DNA of 64,000 nucleotides from Rhizobium jaguaris. Lineage in GTDB: Bacteria; Pseudomonadota; Alphaproteobacteria; Rhizobiales; Rhizobiaceae. The DNA lies in contig NZ_CP032694.1 of the NCBI RefSeq assembly GCF_003627755.1, positions 3,833,501 to 3,897,500 of the forward strand, read 5' to 3'. A model generated the notes under the pieces. That model searched no databases and had not been told where the DNA came from. It saw nothing but the letters and a program-made list of their open reading frames with translations. Positions 26,798-35,640 of the stretch are shown here, one piece after another; position 1 is the first letter of the stretch, and each line of letters begins with the position of its first letter. The position numbers were made by a program, and so were the translations under genes.

Positions 26798-27574
26798 TCA
26801 AGGATGCTGCTGCACGCTCAAGCCGCCGTCTACGGTCAGGGTGGCGGCATTCATGAACGGGCACTCGTCGGAAATCATGAAGACGGCGGCGAGTGCGATC
26901 TCCTCCGGTGTCGCGATGCGGCCGCCCGGATGCAGCCGCATCGTCTCCGCCTTGGCGGCTTCCGGATCGTCAAAGCTGTTCCAATAGTCGATCACCTTCT
27001 GCGTCGAGACATAGCCTGGCGCCAGCGCATTCACCCTGACGCCCTTGGCCGCATATTCGAGCCCCAGCGATTTCGTCATGCCGAGCAGCGCATGCTTGGC
27101 AAGCGGATAGGGGAAAGTATGCGGAATGATGGTGAAGGCATGGGTGGAGGCAATGTTGAGGATCGCACCGCCGCCCTCGGCAATGATGCCCGGCAGCACC
27201 GCCTTGCAGCAATTCCACGCACCCTTGAGATTGATATCGAAACAGCGCCGCCACTCTTCGTCGGTCGTTGCCAGCGGCTCGGAGAAAACGTTGACTCCGG
27301 CATTGTTGATCAGCGCATTGAGCCGGCCGATTTCCGCACCCGCCTGCGCCACGACAGATTCGATCTTTGCGGCATCGGTAATGTCGGCCGCGGCATAGCC
27401 GAGCACAGCACCCGCTGCCTTCAGCGGTTCAGCCTCGCGCGCCAGCAACGAGCCGTCCATATCGATGAGGAACAGCCGCGCGCCTTCCGCGACACAGGCC
27501 TTGGCGATCGCCAGCCCGATGCCCTGCGCTGCGCCGGTGATCAGGATGCGCTTGCCGGAAAGACGGTCGGTCAT
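26798..27574 (-). CDS. SDR family sugar dehydrogenase-like oxidoreductase
   Basis: The 258-residue protein has TGAAQGIG, NNAGVN, the catalytic Ser in NIASTHAF, a YPLAK active-site Tyr/Lys, and the C-terminal VDGGLSVQ. Between a GntR-controlled aldose 1-epimerase and a 2,5-dioxovalerate dehydrogenase it probably oxidises an aldose or sugar acid with NAD(P) (inference from neighbours). It has AAGGACA before the ATG and starts 27 bases after the epimerase stop. Confidence 0.88.
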   Translation of the reverse strand: MTDRLSGKRILITGAAQGIGLAIAKACVAEGARLFLIDMDGSLLAREAEPLKAAGAVLGYAAADITDAAKIESVVAQAGAEIGRLNALINNAGVNVFSEPLATTDEEWRRCFDINLKGAWNCCKAVLPGIIAEGGGAILNIASTHAFTIIPHTFPYPLAKHALLGMTKSLGLEYAAKGVRVNALAPGYVSTQKVIDYWNSFDDPEAAKAETMRLHPGGRIATPEEIALAAVFMISDECPFMNAATLTVDGGLSVQQHP

Positions 27575-27601
27575 GAGTGTCCTTTCTTGAATTGAGAGCC
27601 G

Positions 27602-28528
27602 CTAGGCAATTGCTTCAGGACGCAATTGCAGGCTGACCGCCATAGCCTCGCCCGGCTCCAGTACCGTGAGGCCCCCGAAATCAGGCAGGTTATGGCCGTT
27701 CGCGAGATGCAACATCGGCTCGAAACAGAAATAGTCGCGCTGAAAATCCGGATCGAAGCCGGCATCGGAGACGAAGATGAAATAGTGCCTGAGGCGCTCA
27801 TCCGCCGTCAAACGCAGGCGCACTCCTCGCTCAGGCCAGTTGACTTCGGCAAAGCCGTCCCACCCCTCGAAGCCATTGTTGATCCAGCGATGCGGCAATA
27901 AGCGCGGAGTTGAGAAATCCAAATCATCGGGAATGTCCAGGGCCTCCCCCGGCAGCCAGCCCTCCACTTCCGTCCAGAACCGCCGCGCCGGTGCCTTGAG
28001 CGTCGTGGCCGGCGTCATGGGAAAATAGGGATGCCAACCCAAACCGAAAGGAAGTGCCTCGGGTCCAAGGTTCCTGACTTGGAGATGCATGTCAAAACGG
28101 TCGTCATGAATGACGAAGCGCTGCCGTGCTTCATAGGCGTAAGGCGTGCCACGGCCTTCATGCGAAAAGCTGAATTCCGCCTCGCTGCCACTTTCGCTCA
28201 GAACAGTCCATTCCGATTGCCAGCCCTCGCCATGCAGATAGTGAGGATCCCACCGCGTATTGGGCTCGAATGCATAGTCCTTGCCGCGGAAGGTGAAGCG
28301 ATTGCCCTTGACCCTGTTGCCGAGAGGAACGAGCGGATAGCAACCGGAGGAGAGCGCGTCGGCATCATCCGAGGATGCTTCGCGCAACAATGGTGCACGT
28401 ATCTCGCCCCTCTCCCACCAGAGGCCGAGCACTATGCCGCCACGCGTGGAAAGCCGGGCGGTCAGGCTTCTGCCCCTGAGCTCCACCACCGTCATATCCA
28501 GCCATTGTCCTCCGTTCACATCGGCCAA
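27602..28528 (-). CDS. Aldose 1-epimerase family protein
   Basis: The 308-residue protein has the galactose-mutarotase fold markers: NRVKGNRFTFRGKDY near residue 70, HYLHGEGWQSEW, and FGLGWHPYFP with the catalytic histidine. It interconverts alpha and beta anomers so that a sugar dehydrogenase downstream gets the right form. It is the first gene of the minus-strand sugar group and is divergent from the GntR regulator. Confidence 0.9.
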   Translation of the reverse strand: MADVNGGQWLDMTVVELRGRSLTARLSTRGGIVLGLWWERGEIRAPLLREASSDDADALSSGCYPLVPLGNRVKGNRFTFRGKDYAFEPNTRWDPHYLHGEGWQSEWTVLSESGSEAEFSFSHEGRGTPYAYEARQRFVIHDDRFDMHLQVRNLGPEALPFGLGWHPYFPMTPATTLKAPARRFWTEVEGWLPGEALDIPDDLDFSTPRLLPHRWINNGFEGWDGFAEVNWPERGVRLRLTADERLRHYFIFVSDAGFDPDFQRDYFCFEPMLHLANGHNLPDFGGLTVLEPGEAMAVSLQLRPEAIA

Positions 28529-28645
28529 CTAAGCGGGACGGTAGTTTTCATCATATTTATTGTCAACATAGGTAGGATTTATATACAGTTGTCTGGGGAT
28601 GGCTGCGCTTAGTGATTGCATTGACAATTGCAGGAGAGGTGCACG
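28529..28645. promoter_or_regulatory. Divergent promoter/operator region between epimerase and GntR genes
   Basis: This AT-rich 117-base region holds TTGTCAA at 28560, TTGTC at 28589 and TTGACAA at 28621, giving spaced half-sites of one motif in both orientations. TGACAA also occurs before the semialdehyde dehydrogenase gene (26705-26710). These are candidates for the GntR protein's binding sites; the consensus is my guess. Confidence 0.35.
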
Positions 28646-29434
28646 ATGGGGAACAACCGGGGAGACGGCATGGCCAGCGGCAAGACGGGGGACAAATTGA
28701 CCACTGCGATGCCGGGGCTTGTGGAGAGCGGCAAGCGCAGTGTGCGAGAAGCACTGCTGCAACGCTTCATCGACAAGATCATCTCCGGCGAAATGGTCGA
28801 AGGTTCGACGCTGCCGAACGAAGCGGAACTGACCGAGCAATTCGGCGTCAGCCGCACCAGCCTGCGCGAGGCCATGCAATATCTGGCGGCGCTCGGCATG
28901 ATCCGCTCACGCACCCGGGCCGGCACCACCGTGCTACCGCGGGAAAACTGGAACTATCTCGATCCGCTCGTCCTCGACGCCACCCTTCGGCTCGGCGATG
29001 ACGACCGTTTTCACGCCTCGCTGATCGAGGCCCGTCAATTGCTGGAACCGGCCGCCGCTGCCCAGGCCGCCGCCAACGCCAATGCTCATCATCTCTTCCG
29101 CATATCGAAAGCCTTCGAGGAGATGGTGGAGGCCAATGCCCGTGACAACGAGGCCTGGAGCCGCGCCGATCTCGAATTCCACACCGCGATCATCCGCGCC
29201 AGCGGTAACTGGGTCTATCTGCAATTCGCCACCGCCATTCGTGCAGCACTACTCGCCAGCTTCCGGCTGACCAACCGCGCCAGCCAGTCCCACGAGCAGG
29301 CGATCGCGATGCATCAGGACGTGTTGGAAGCTATCCGCATGCGCCGCCCCGACGACGCACGCAGCGCCATGGAGCGCCTGATCGGCGTTGCCCGCGACGA
29401 GATTTCGGACGCACTCAGGAAAGCCCGGACCTAA
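28646..29434 (+). CDS. GntR family transcriptional regulator, FadR/FCD subgroup
   Basis: The N-terminal winged helix shows ISGEMVEGSTLPNEAELTEQ and FGVSRTSLREAM, the strongly conserved GntR pattern, and the C-terminal helical domain has the FCD metal-site histidines (DLEFHTAIIRASGN and AMHQDVLEAI). Length is 262 residues from the ATG at 28646, which has AGGAGAGGT upstream; a TTG 18 bases earlier is in frame. It is divergent from the epimerase-SDR genes, and probably represses them until a sugar acid is present. Confidence 0.9.
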   Translation: MGNNRGDGMASGKTGDKLTTAMPGLVESGKRSVREALLQRFIDKIISGEMVEGSTLPNEAELTEQFGVSRTSLREAMQYLAALGMIRSRTRAGTTVLPRENWNYLDPLVLDATLRLGDDDRFHASLIEARQLLEPAAAAQAAANANAHHLFRISKAFEEMVEANARDNEAWSRADLEFHTAIIRASGNWVYLQFATAIRAALLASFRLTNRASQSHEQAIAMHQDVLEAIRMRRPDDARSAMERLIGVARDEISDALRKART

Positions 29435-29505
29435 CCATATGGTATTGTAGCCGAGTTCATGCCAATTTACCGGCCATCCGAAAGACTGAACGCGGCCAAG
29501 TTCTT

Positions 29506-31026
29506 ATGTCCATTGCGCTCCTCGCCGATCCGATCGTCCAGTTCTGCATCTTGGTGGTTGTCGGCACATTCATCAGCCGTTTCGTGCTTCGCCATCGGCG
29601 CGCCGGGCGATTGATTGGGCAGATCGCCTTTTTCATCAGCCTGACCGCGCTTTTGCTGTATCACGGCATCGTACCCTATGAGCCTAGCCCGGCACAGGCA
29701 CAGACGCAGGACACGGTGACGCTGCGTGTTTTCACCGGCTTCGCCAAGATCGTCTGGTGGATCAACGGCGCCTGGGTGCTGGTCGCCTTCGTGCGCCTGT
29801 TCCTGATCTTCGAGCGCAAGCCGCGCGAAGCCAGGCTTGCGCAGGACCTGGTCGTCGGCGTCATCTATCTTGGCGCGGCTCTTTCCGTCGTCGCCGATGT
29901 CTTCAGCGTACCCATAGGCACGCTGATAGCGACCTCGGGCGTCTTCGCCATCATTCTCGGCCTTGCGTTGCAGAGCACGCTGAGCGACGTCTTCTCCGGC
30001 ATCGCGCTTAACCTCGGCAGACCCTATTCCGTGGGCGATTGGGTAGTGCTCGACAATGACGTCCAGGGCCGTGTCGTCGAGACCAACTGGCGCGCCACGC
30101 ATCTGCTAAGCGGCAGCCACGACCTCGTCGTCATCCCGAACAGCGCTCTTGCCAAGACCCGGATCACCAATCTCTCGAGCCCGGACGAAAGCCATGGCGT
30201 CACTATCAACGTCCGCATCCAGCCGACCACGCAGCCGAACGTCATTGTCGAGGTGATGCGCAACGTGCTGATCAGTTGCAACACGATCCAGAAGACGCCC
30301 GAGCCCAGCGTGATGATCGATTCGATCGACGGGCAGGCGGTCGAATTGCAGCTAAGCTTCCGCATCCGCGACATATCCCAGACGACGGCCGCCAAGAATG
30401 AGATCTACGACCTCATCTACCGTCATTCGAAGGCGGGCGGGCTGAAACTCGCCGGTCCATCCGACGCGATCATGGCGCCGCCGGAACCGCAGACCGAGAC
30501 CGCAAACGCCGCCCAGCATCCCGGTACACCATGGCGGCTGCTCAACAATATCCCGCTATTCTCGTCGCTGACCGAGGACGAGAAGGAACATCTGGCATCG
30601 CATATGCAGCGCCACACCTATCCCAAGGACGCCGTCATCGTCGAACAGGATTCGCGGTTGCGCGCGCTGACCATCGTGCGCTCAGGCGTCGTCAGCGTCA
30701 CCCGCAGTGAGGCGCAGCGACATATCGAACTGACGCGGCTTGCTCCAGGCGACTATTTCGGCGAAGGCGGTCTGCTGATGGGAGCCGTAGAAGTCGGCAC
30801 GATCCGGGCGCTGACCTTCGTCGTGACCTACGAGATCGGCGAACATTGCCTGGCGCCGCTGTTGCACGACCGGCCCTCCATGGCCGACGAGCTGGGGACC
30901 ATCATGTCGAAGCGCATCGAAGCCGAACGCCACCTCTTCCGCACCAGCGATATACTGGTCAATGGCGCGCCGATCGGTTCGCTGACCTCACGCATCAAGC
31001 ATCTGTTTCAGCTCCAACATGACTAA
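29506..31026 (+). CDS. MscS-type mechanosensitive channel with C-terminal cyclic-nucleotide-binding-like domain
   Basis: The 506-residue inner-membrane protein has four or so N-terminal membrane segments, the MscS pore helix and beta domain (GLALQSTLSDVFSGIALNLG, then YSVGDWVVL), and from about residue 345 a cNMP-binding beta-barrel (LASHMQRHTYPKDAVIVEQDS). In the phosphate-binding cassette FGEGGLLMGAVEVGTIRA the arginine that holds the nucleotide phosphate is replaced by Glu429, so cAMP binding is doubtful. A similar chain is known from bCNG channels, which respond to cyclic nucleotides rather than tension. Its 3' end overlaps the convergent carboxypeptidase gene by 4 bases. Confidence 0.9.
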   Translation: MSIALLADPIVQFCILVVVGTFISRFVLRHRRAGRLIGQIAFFISLTALLLYHGIVPYEPSPAQAQTQDTVTLRVFTGFAKIVWWINGAWVLVAFVRLFLIFERKPREARLAQDLVVGVIYLGAALSVVADVFSVPIGTLIATSGVFAIILGLALQSTLSDVFSGIALNLGRPYSVGDWVVLDNDVQGRVVETNWRATHLLSGSHDLVVIPNSALAKTRITNLSSPDESHGVTINVRIQPTTQPNVIVEVMRNVLISCNTIQKTPEPSVMIDSIDGQAVELQLSFRIRDISQTTAAKNEIYDLIYRHSKAGGLKLAGPSDAIMAPPEPQTETANAAQHPGTPWRLLNNIPLFSSLTEDEKEHLASHMQRHTYPKDAVIVEQDSRLRALTIVRSGVVSVTRSEAQRHIELTRLAPGDYFGEGGLLMGAVEVGTIRALTFVVTYEIGEHCLAPLLHDRPSMADELGTIMSKRIEAERHLFRTSDILVNGAPIGSLTSRIKHLFQLQHD

Positions 31027-32555
31027 TTCGACTGCACAGCAGGCGCTATCATCGGCGGCACAGTAAAAAACGCCTTGGCATCTGCGGTGAATTGCTCGCG
31101 CGACGTCGGCCGTGTGTAGAACATATGCCCGCCGCGATAGAGCTTCAGCGCCACGCGGTCGGCAAAGGCCGGCGGCAGATGATCGAGCACATATTTGTTG
31201 ACGCCGAAGGGCACGACGAGGTCGCTATAGCCCTGCGCTACCAGGAGCCGGAAGGACGGCACGAGCGTCAGCATTTCCTTGAGGTCGTCCGTCCCGCTCG
31301 CATGCAGGCGGGAACCGCCGTTGCGGCCGCCCCAGTTCCAATGCTCGTTCACCGAGTTCGACAACAGATTGTAGGTCATATCTGTATGAAAGCCGAGTTC
31401 GTCGCGCGCGTAGCTTGAAAAGGCCCCACCATAGGCACGCACGAATCCATCGAGAATCGGATCGTCGCTGCGGCCGGCCTCCGATTCCGGATAGGGATCT
31501 GGTGCCAGGAACGAGGCGTCGTAGGAACTGACGATATCGGCGCCGTCACCATCGGAATGTTTCTGATACACCCCGCCGAGAAAGCCCTGGTTCTTGGCCA
31601 CGACATCCTCGGGAATACCGGTCAGCTTGGACACGCGGTCGTAGAAAGCGCGACCGGCATCGCCGGTTGGGGGCTTGCCAGCGAGCGTGGGCAGATACTC
31701 GTTCAGCGCAAATTTTTCGGCATCCTGAACCCCCTGCTCATTGAAGGCATTTTTTCGCTCCAATTCGGCGGCGGCCAGTGACGGCAATTCGAGTGCCGCG
31801 CCGAGCGCCAAGTCATTCGCTCCGAAGACAAGCCGCCCTTCGATCAGCGGCGACAGCATGACGATGCCGGAAATCAGGATGCCCTGATCCTGCCGCAGGC
31901 TGGTGGCGACTTTCGCTGCGCGCAGCCCGCCGTAGCTCTCTCCGAGAATATATTTCGGCGAGCCGGCACGTCCGTTATGAGCAACATAAAGCGCAATCGC
32001 CTTGGCAAGGCTCTCGGCATCCCCGCGCATGTTGTAGAATTCATTGGCATCATCCGGCTTGACCGTGCGGCTCCAGCCGGTGCCGATCGGATCGATCAGG
32101 ACGAGATCGGTGAAGTTCAACCAGCTCTGTGGGTTATCGACCAGCTTGGCATTGGCACCGTCGCGCCCGCTCGGACCGAAATCGAGAACGCGCGGTCCAA
32201 CCAATCCGAGGCTGAGAAAGGCCGAGGCGGCGCCCGGCCCGCCGTTGAAGACGAAGGTGATCGGTCTGCCGGCGTCCTGGTTCTTGGCGACATAAGCGGT
32301 ATAGAAGATCGCCGCATTGCGCTCGCCGTCCTGGCCGAAGAGATTGAGCGTGCCTGCCGTCGCCGTATAGGGAATGGTTTTACCATCGGCATTCAGCACA
32401 TGATCGCTGACGGCATCTGATGGCAACAGGGAGAGAACGCTTCCACCGCCCCCGCCGCCGGCAGAACGGCCCTGCTCCGGCGGCGCAGCAAAGGCCAGCG
32501 TCGAGACGAGGGAAAAGACCAGCGCAAGGCTTGGCACGATCTTGCGAAAAGACAT
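31023..32555 (-). CDS. S10 family serine carboxypeptidase, exported
   Basis: The protein has a signal peptide ending near residue 25 (LAFA), then the S10 fold: FNGGPGAAS oxyanion loop near residue 100, catalytic serine in GESYGG near residue 200, and late Asp (GYSDLVVPFG) and His (YRGGHMFYT). Length is 510 residues. It removes C-terminal residues from peptides in the periplasm or outside. The ATG at 32555 with GGAGGT is chosen over an ATG 30 bases upstream. Confidence 0.92.
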   Translation of the reverse strand: MSFRKIVPSLALVFSLVSTLAFAAPPEQGRSAGGGGGGSVLSLLPSDAVSDHVLNADGKTIPYTATAGTLNLFGQDGERNAAIFYTAYVAKNQDAGRPITFVFNGGPGAASAFLSLGLVGPRVLDFGPSGRDGANAKLVDNPQSWLNFTDLVLIDPIGTGWSRTVKPDDANEFYNMRGDAESLAKAIALYVAHNGRAGSPKYILGESYGGLRAAKVATSLRQDQGILISGIVMLSPLIEGRLVFGANDLALGAALELPSLAAAELERKNAFNEQGVQDAEKFALNEYLPTLAGKPPTGDAGRAFYDRVSKLTGIPEDVVAKNQGFLGGVYQKHSDGDGADIVSSYDASFLAPDPYPESEAGRSDDPILDGFVRAYGGAFSSYARDELGFHTDMTYNLLSNSVNEHWNWGGRNGGSRLHASGTDDLKEMLTLVPSFRLLVAQGYSDLVVPFGVNKYVLDHLPPAFADRVALKLYRGGHMFYTRPTSREQFTADAKAFFTVPPMIAPAVQSN

Positions 32556-32770
32556 GCGTATGCAACCTCCATCGGCTCCGCGCATCGGCGCCGTCGCCTC
32601 GGATACTATTCCACCAACCGCAAAAGCGCGAATTCAAGAGATGTTGATCGCCGATCCGCCTGTCACATCCCTTTGAAAGGGAAATGCCATTGAGCGCCTG
32701 CTGGCCATTTGCCAGAGTGCCGCTCCGGGGAAACGAACACTCAAACCAAGAGACCCTAAGGGATTTGATG

Positions 32771-33502
32771 ATGAAACAAGATATTGAAATCAATACCGCC
32801 GACGGCATCGCGAAAGCCGCTATCTTCCGCCCCGACAATGGCGCTTCCGCCGAGCGCGGCGTCATTTTCTACATGGACGCCATGGGTCCGCGTCAGGCGC
32901 TCTACGACATGGCGCAGCGGCTTGCCGATTCCGGCTATATCGTGCTGCTGCCCGACCTGTTCTACCGCTTCGGCGCCTATGGTCCATTTGACGGCACGTC
33001 CTTCGGTGATCCGGCCTCCCGCGAAGCGATCATGACGATGATACGCGGCACGACGCAGGAGATGACCAAGCGCGACAGCGCCGCCTTCCTCGATGCGCTG
33101 ACGGCGGCTGGCGCCACCGGACCGGTCGGCACCGTCGGCTATTGCATGGGCGGCGCTCGCGCACTCACTGCAGCAGCCGCCTATTCCGATCGCATCGCAG
33201 CCGCCGCTACCTTCCACGGCGGCAATCTTGCCAGCGATGCGGAAGACAGCCCGCATCGCCTGGCCGCCGACATCAAAGGCCGCGTCTATGTCGGCGTCGC
33301 CGGCGTCGACAACAGCTTTCCGCCGGAGCAATCCGCCCGTCTCGCCGAAGCGCTTCGCATCGGCGGTGTCGACCACATGATTGAGAACTATGTCGGCATG
33401 GCCCATGGCTGGACCGTTCCCGACCATGGCGTCTACGACGAGACCGGCGCCGAACGGCACTGGAAGCGCCTGTTGAACTTATTCGATGAGACGCTGGCGT
33501 AA
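32771..33502 (+). CDS. Dienelactone hydrolase family protein
   Basis: The 243-residue alpha/beta hydrolase has the dienelactone hydrolase triad: nucleophile Cys in VGYCMGGAR, Asp in VAGVDNSFPPE and His in GMAHGWTVPD. It hydrolyses a lactone or ester in the cytoplasm; true dienelactone as substrate is not established by the neighbours. Two ATGs stand side by side (32768 and 32771) behind TAAGGG; either could start the protein. A strong terminator follows. Confidence 0.88.
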   Translation: MKQDIEINTADGIAKAAIFRPDNGASAERGVIFYMDAMGPRQALYDMAQRLADSGYIVLLPDLFYRFGAYGPFDGTSFGDPASREAIMTMIRGTTQEMTKRDSAAFLDALTAAGATGPVGTVGYCMGGARALTAAAAYSDRIAAAATFHGGNLASDAEDSPHRLAADIKGRVYVGVAGVDNSFPPEQSARLAEALRIGGVDHMIENYVGMAHGWTVPDHGVYDETGAERHWKRLLNLFDETLA

Positions 33503-33522
33503 GAACCGCAACGCAGCAGACA

Positions 33523-33555
33523 ATCCCGCTTTCTTTTTCGAAAGCGGGATTTTTC
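33523..33555 (+). terminator. Intrinsic terminator after the dienelactone hydrolase gene
   Basis: ATCCCGCTTTC / GAAAGCGGGAT form a perfect 11-bp stem with a 6-base loop, followed by TTTTT, 20 bases after the stop. Confidence 0.9.
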
Positions 33556-33589
33556 ACGGGCTCAGCTTCATGGCGAAGCAGCCAGAACG

Positions 33590-34276
33590 TCAAAACCTGA
33601 TCATGTCGATCTTGGTCAGCGTCGTCTTCTGCGAAACGCCGGGCGCGTTGACCATATGCCAGGCAACATATTGCTCGCCGTAAAGTTCGGTGGACGACAT
33701 GCCGTCGACGGGGAGGATGATGTTCATCCCGTTCAGTGCCGCATCGGTCGCCGTATCGAGAACCGCGCCTTCGGAGGCCGTACCGGTGACGATCACGGTC
33801 TTGATGCCCTTGTCGGCGAGGATGCTGCGGAGATTGGTGCCGATGAACTTGTCGGCGCCGGACTTGACGATCGGGTCGCTTCCCAGCGGCGCAAGATCCG
33901 TGGCGATATCTTGGGGCTCACCCGCACCCGCCAAGCTGTAGACAACGAACACGCCTTTGGCACGGGCCTGGTCAAGCATAGTCTTGACCTTCGGCACGGA
34001 GGCAAGGCAGCGCGGCTTGGTGTTCTTGTTGCATGGTCCCTTCGTGGGGTCCTGTGCGCCATTGAAATCGAGGATCAGCAGCGCCGTCGTCTTCGCATCG
34101 ACCACCACCGGCTTCAACTGCGGCGGCGCCGGAGGCTTCACCTTCTGCCAGTCGTCGATGATGGTCTGAGCGGAAGCCGGCATGGCTCCGAAAGGGCTCA
34201 CGACCGCACTGAATGCAATGAAACCAACGCCGAAAGCAAAAGCTGCCTTTTGCACCATGCAACCGATACATCTCAT
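33590..34276 (-). CDS. Exported isochorismatase-family (cysteine hydrolase fold) protein lacking the cysteine
   Basis: A signal peptide of about 36 residues (cleavage after ASA) precedes an isochorismatase fold with the aspartate in LLILDFNGAQDP (about residue 70) and the lysine in SGADKF (143). At the position of the catalytic cysteine of nicotinamidase-like members the sequence reads TASEGAVLDTA, with alanine (171). True isochorismatases also lack the cysteine, but periplasmic members are unusual. Two cysteines (82 and 90) could form a disulfide. The ATG at 34276, behind CAGGAG, is chosen because it gives a proper signal peptide; a longer frame upstream is rejected. Substrate unknown. Confidence 0.82.
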   Translation of the reverse strand: MRCIGCMVQKAAFAFGVGFIAFSAVVSPFGAMPASAQTIIDDWQKVKPPAPPQLKPVVVDAKTTALLILDFNGAQDPTKGPCNKNTKPRCLASVPKVKTMLDQARAKGVFVVYSLAGAGEPQDIATDLAPLGSDPIVKSGADKFIGTNLRSILADKGIKTVIVTGTASEGAVLDTATDAALNGMNIILPVDGMSSTELYGEQYVAWHMVNAPGVSQKTTLTKIDMIRF

Positions 34277-34437
34277 GAAATCGCTCTCCTGAAGAACCCA
34301 TGGGTTCCATTGGCTGACGCTACAATTTAGATAGGTCAAACCTCGGAGATTGATAACGAAACTCTTCGTGATCCCGGCGTTATCGGACAACGTGCTTTAG
34401 GCCGGGCGATTTGCTCCCCCGGCCGTGATTTTCGGTA

Positions 34438-35631
34438 TCAGGCCGCGAAGATAATGTCTTCCGCCTCGATCTTGCTCCTGTCGATCTCCATTGCCAGGCC
34501 GGGTCTGTCAGGTACTTCGATCATGCCGTCGATGACATCGAGCGGATCGACAAGGAAATGCTGATGCACCGCATTCCACTTCACCAGATATTCCTGATAG
34601 GGCGTATGGATCGGCGACTGCACCGCCGAGAAGTGCGCGGTGACGAAGCTCGAATGACCGTGCGGGATCGTGATGAGATCGTGCACCGTGGCATAGGCCG
34701 CGATCTTCAGCGTCTCCGTCAGGCCGCCGCACCAGTAGATATCGGGCTGGATGACATCGAGCGCTTCCGAGTCGATGAAGCGCTTGAAGCCCCAGCGAGT
34801 ATATTCATGCTCAGCCCCCGAAAGCGGGATGCGGATGCGTTCGCTGAGTTTCCGATAGCTGTCGATGCGGTCGGGCATGACGCATTCTTCCAGCCAGCGC
34901 GGCTTATATTCTTCGATACGCTCTGCGAGATCGACGACATAGCCGACATCCATCGACTGCCAGCAGTCGAACATCAGATCATAATCCTCACCGACAGCGT
35001 TACGCAGCGTGCGCACCAGCTCGACATTCTTCTTCATGCCCTCGGCGCCGCTCATCGGGCCGTGGCGGAAGAACCATTTCTGGGCGCGGTAGCCCTTCTC
35101 CTTGTACTCGATGGCGCGCTCGCGAACCTTGCCGGCGTCGAGCACGGCAAAGCCGAGCATCGAGGCATAGGCCGGAATCTTCGTCTGCGTCGGCCCGCCG
35201 AGCAGCCGGTAAACGGGCTGGTTCAGCCATTTGCCACGCAGGTCCCACAGCGCGCAGTCGACGGCGCTGATCGCCAGCATCGCGTCGCCCTGGCGGCCAT
35301 GGACCATGCCGCGATGCATCTGATCCCAGAGCTTCTCTCCGGCAATCGCATCCTGGCCGGTCAGATATTTGCGCAGGTGCTTGGCGATGATATAGGCGAC
35401 CCCCTCCGGGATCGGCCCGGCAAGGCCGGTCACGCCTTCATCCGTATGGATCTCCACGAAATGCGTGGTGATCTTGAATCCGTCGGCGGTTTGGATGCCA
35501 CCCTCGTGGTCGTTTCTCACGCGATATTCCGGATAGATATCGATGGGGCGGACGAGCCGTTCCTCCCAAAGATCGCCCTTGGTCGGCAAGGTGCCTTGGA
35601 GGCGGCGAAGACGAACTTCAGTGATCAACAT
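34438..35631 (-). CDS. Enolase-superfamily sugar-acid dehydratase, L-rhamnonate dehydratase-like
   Basis: The 397-residue protein carries the metal ligands of the mandelate racemase subgroup, Asp222 (MFDCW), Glu248 (WLEEC) and Glu274 (GAEHE), and the acid/base His324 in IPHGHSS. QKWFFRHGP and VIQPDIYWCGG resemble E. coli rhamnonate dehydratase (RhmD/YfaW). The likely reaction is removal of water from a six-carbon sugar acid to a 2-keto-3-deoxy acid; the exact acid is uncertain. An MFS sugar-acid transporter gene lies 9 bases upstream on the same strand, so the two form an operon under the divergent LacI protein. Confidence 0.87.
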   Translation of the reverse strand: MLITEVRLRRLQGTLPTKGDLWEERLVRPIDIYPEYRVRNDHEGGIQTADGFKITTHFVEIHTDEGVTGLAGPIPEGVAYIIAKHLRKYLTGQDAIAGEKLWDQMHRGMVHGRQGDAMLAISAVDCALWDLRGKWLNQPVYRLLGGPTQTKIPAYASMLGFAVLDAGKVRERAIEYKEKGYRAQKWFFRHGPMSGAEGMKKNVELVRTLRNAVGEDYDLMFDCWQSMDVGYVVDLAERIEEYKPRWLEECVMPDRIDSYRKLSERIRIPLSGAEHEYTRWGFKRFIDSEALDVIQPDIYWCGGLTETLKIAAYATVHDLITIPHGHSSFVTAHFSAVQSPIHTPYQEYLVKWNAVHQHFLVDPLDVIDGMIEVPDRPGLAMEIDRSKIEAEDIIFAA

Positions 35632-35640
35632 GAATATACC

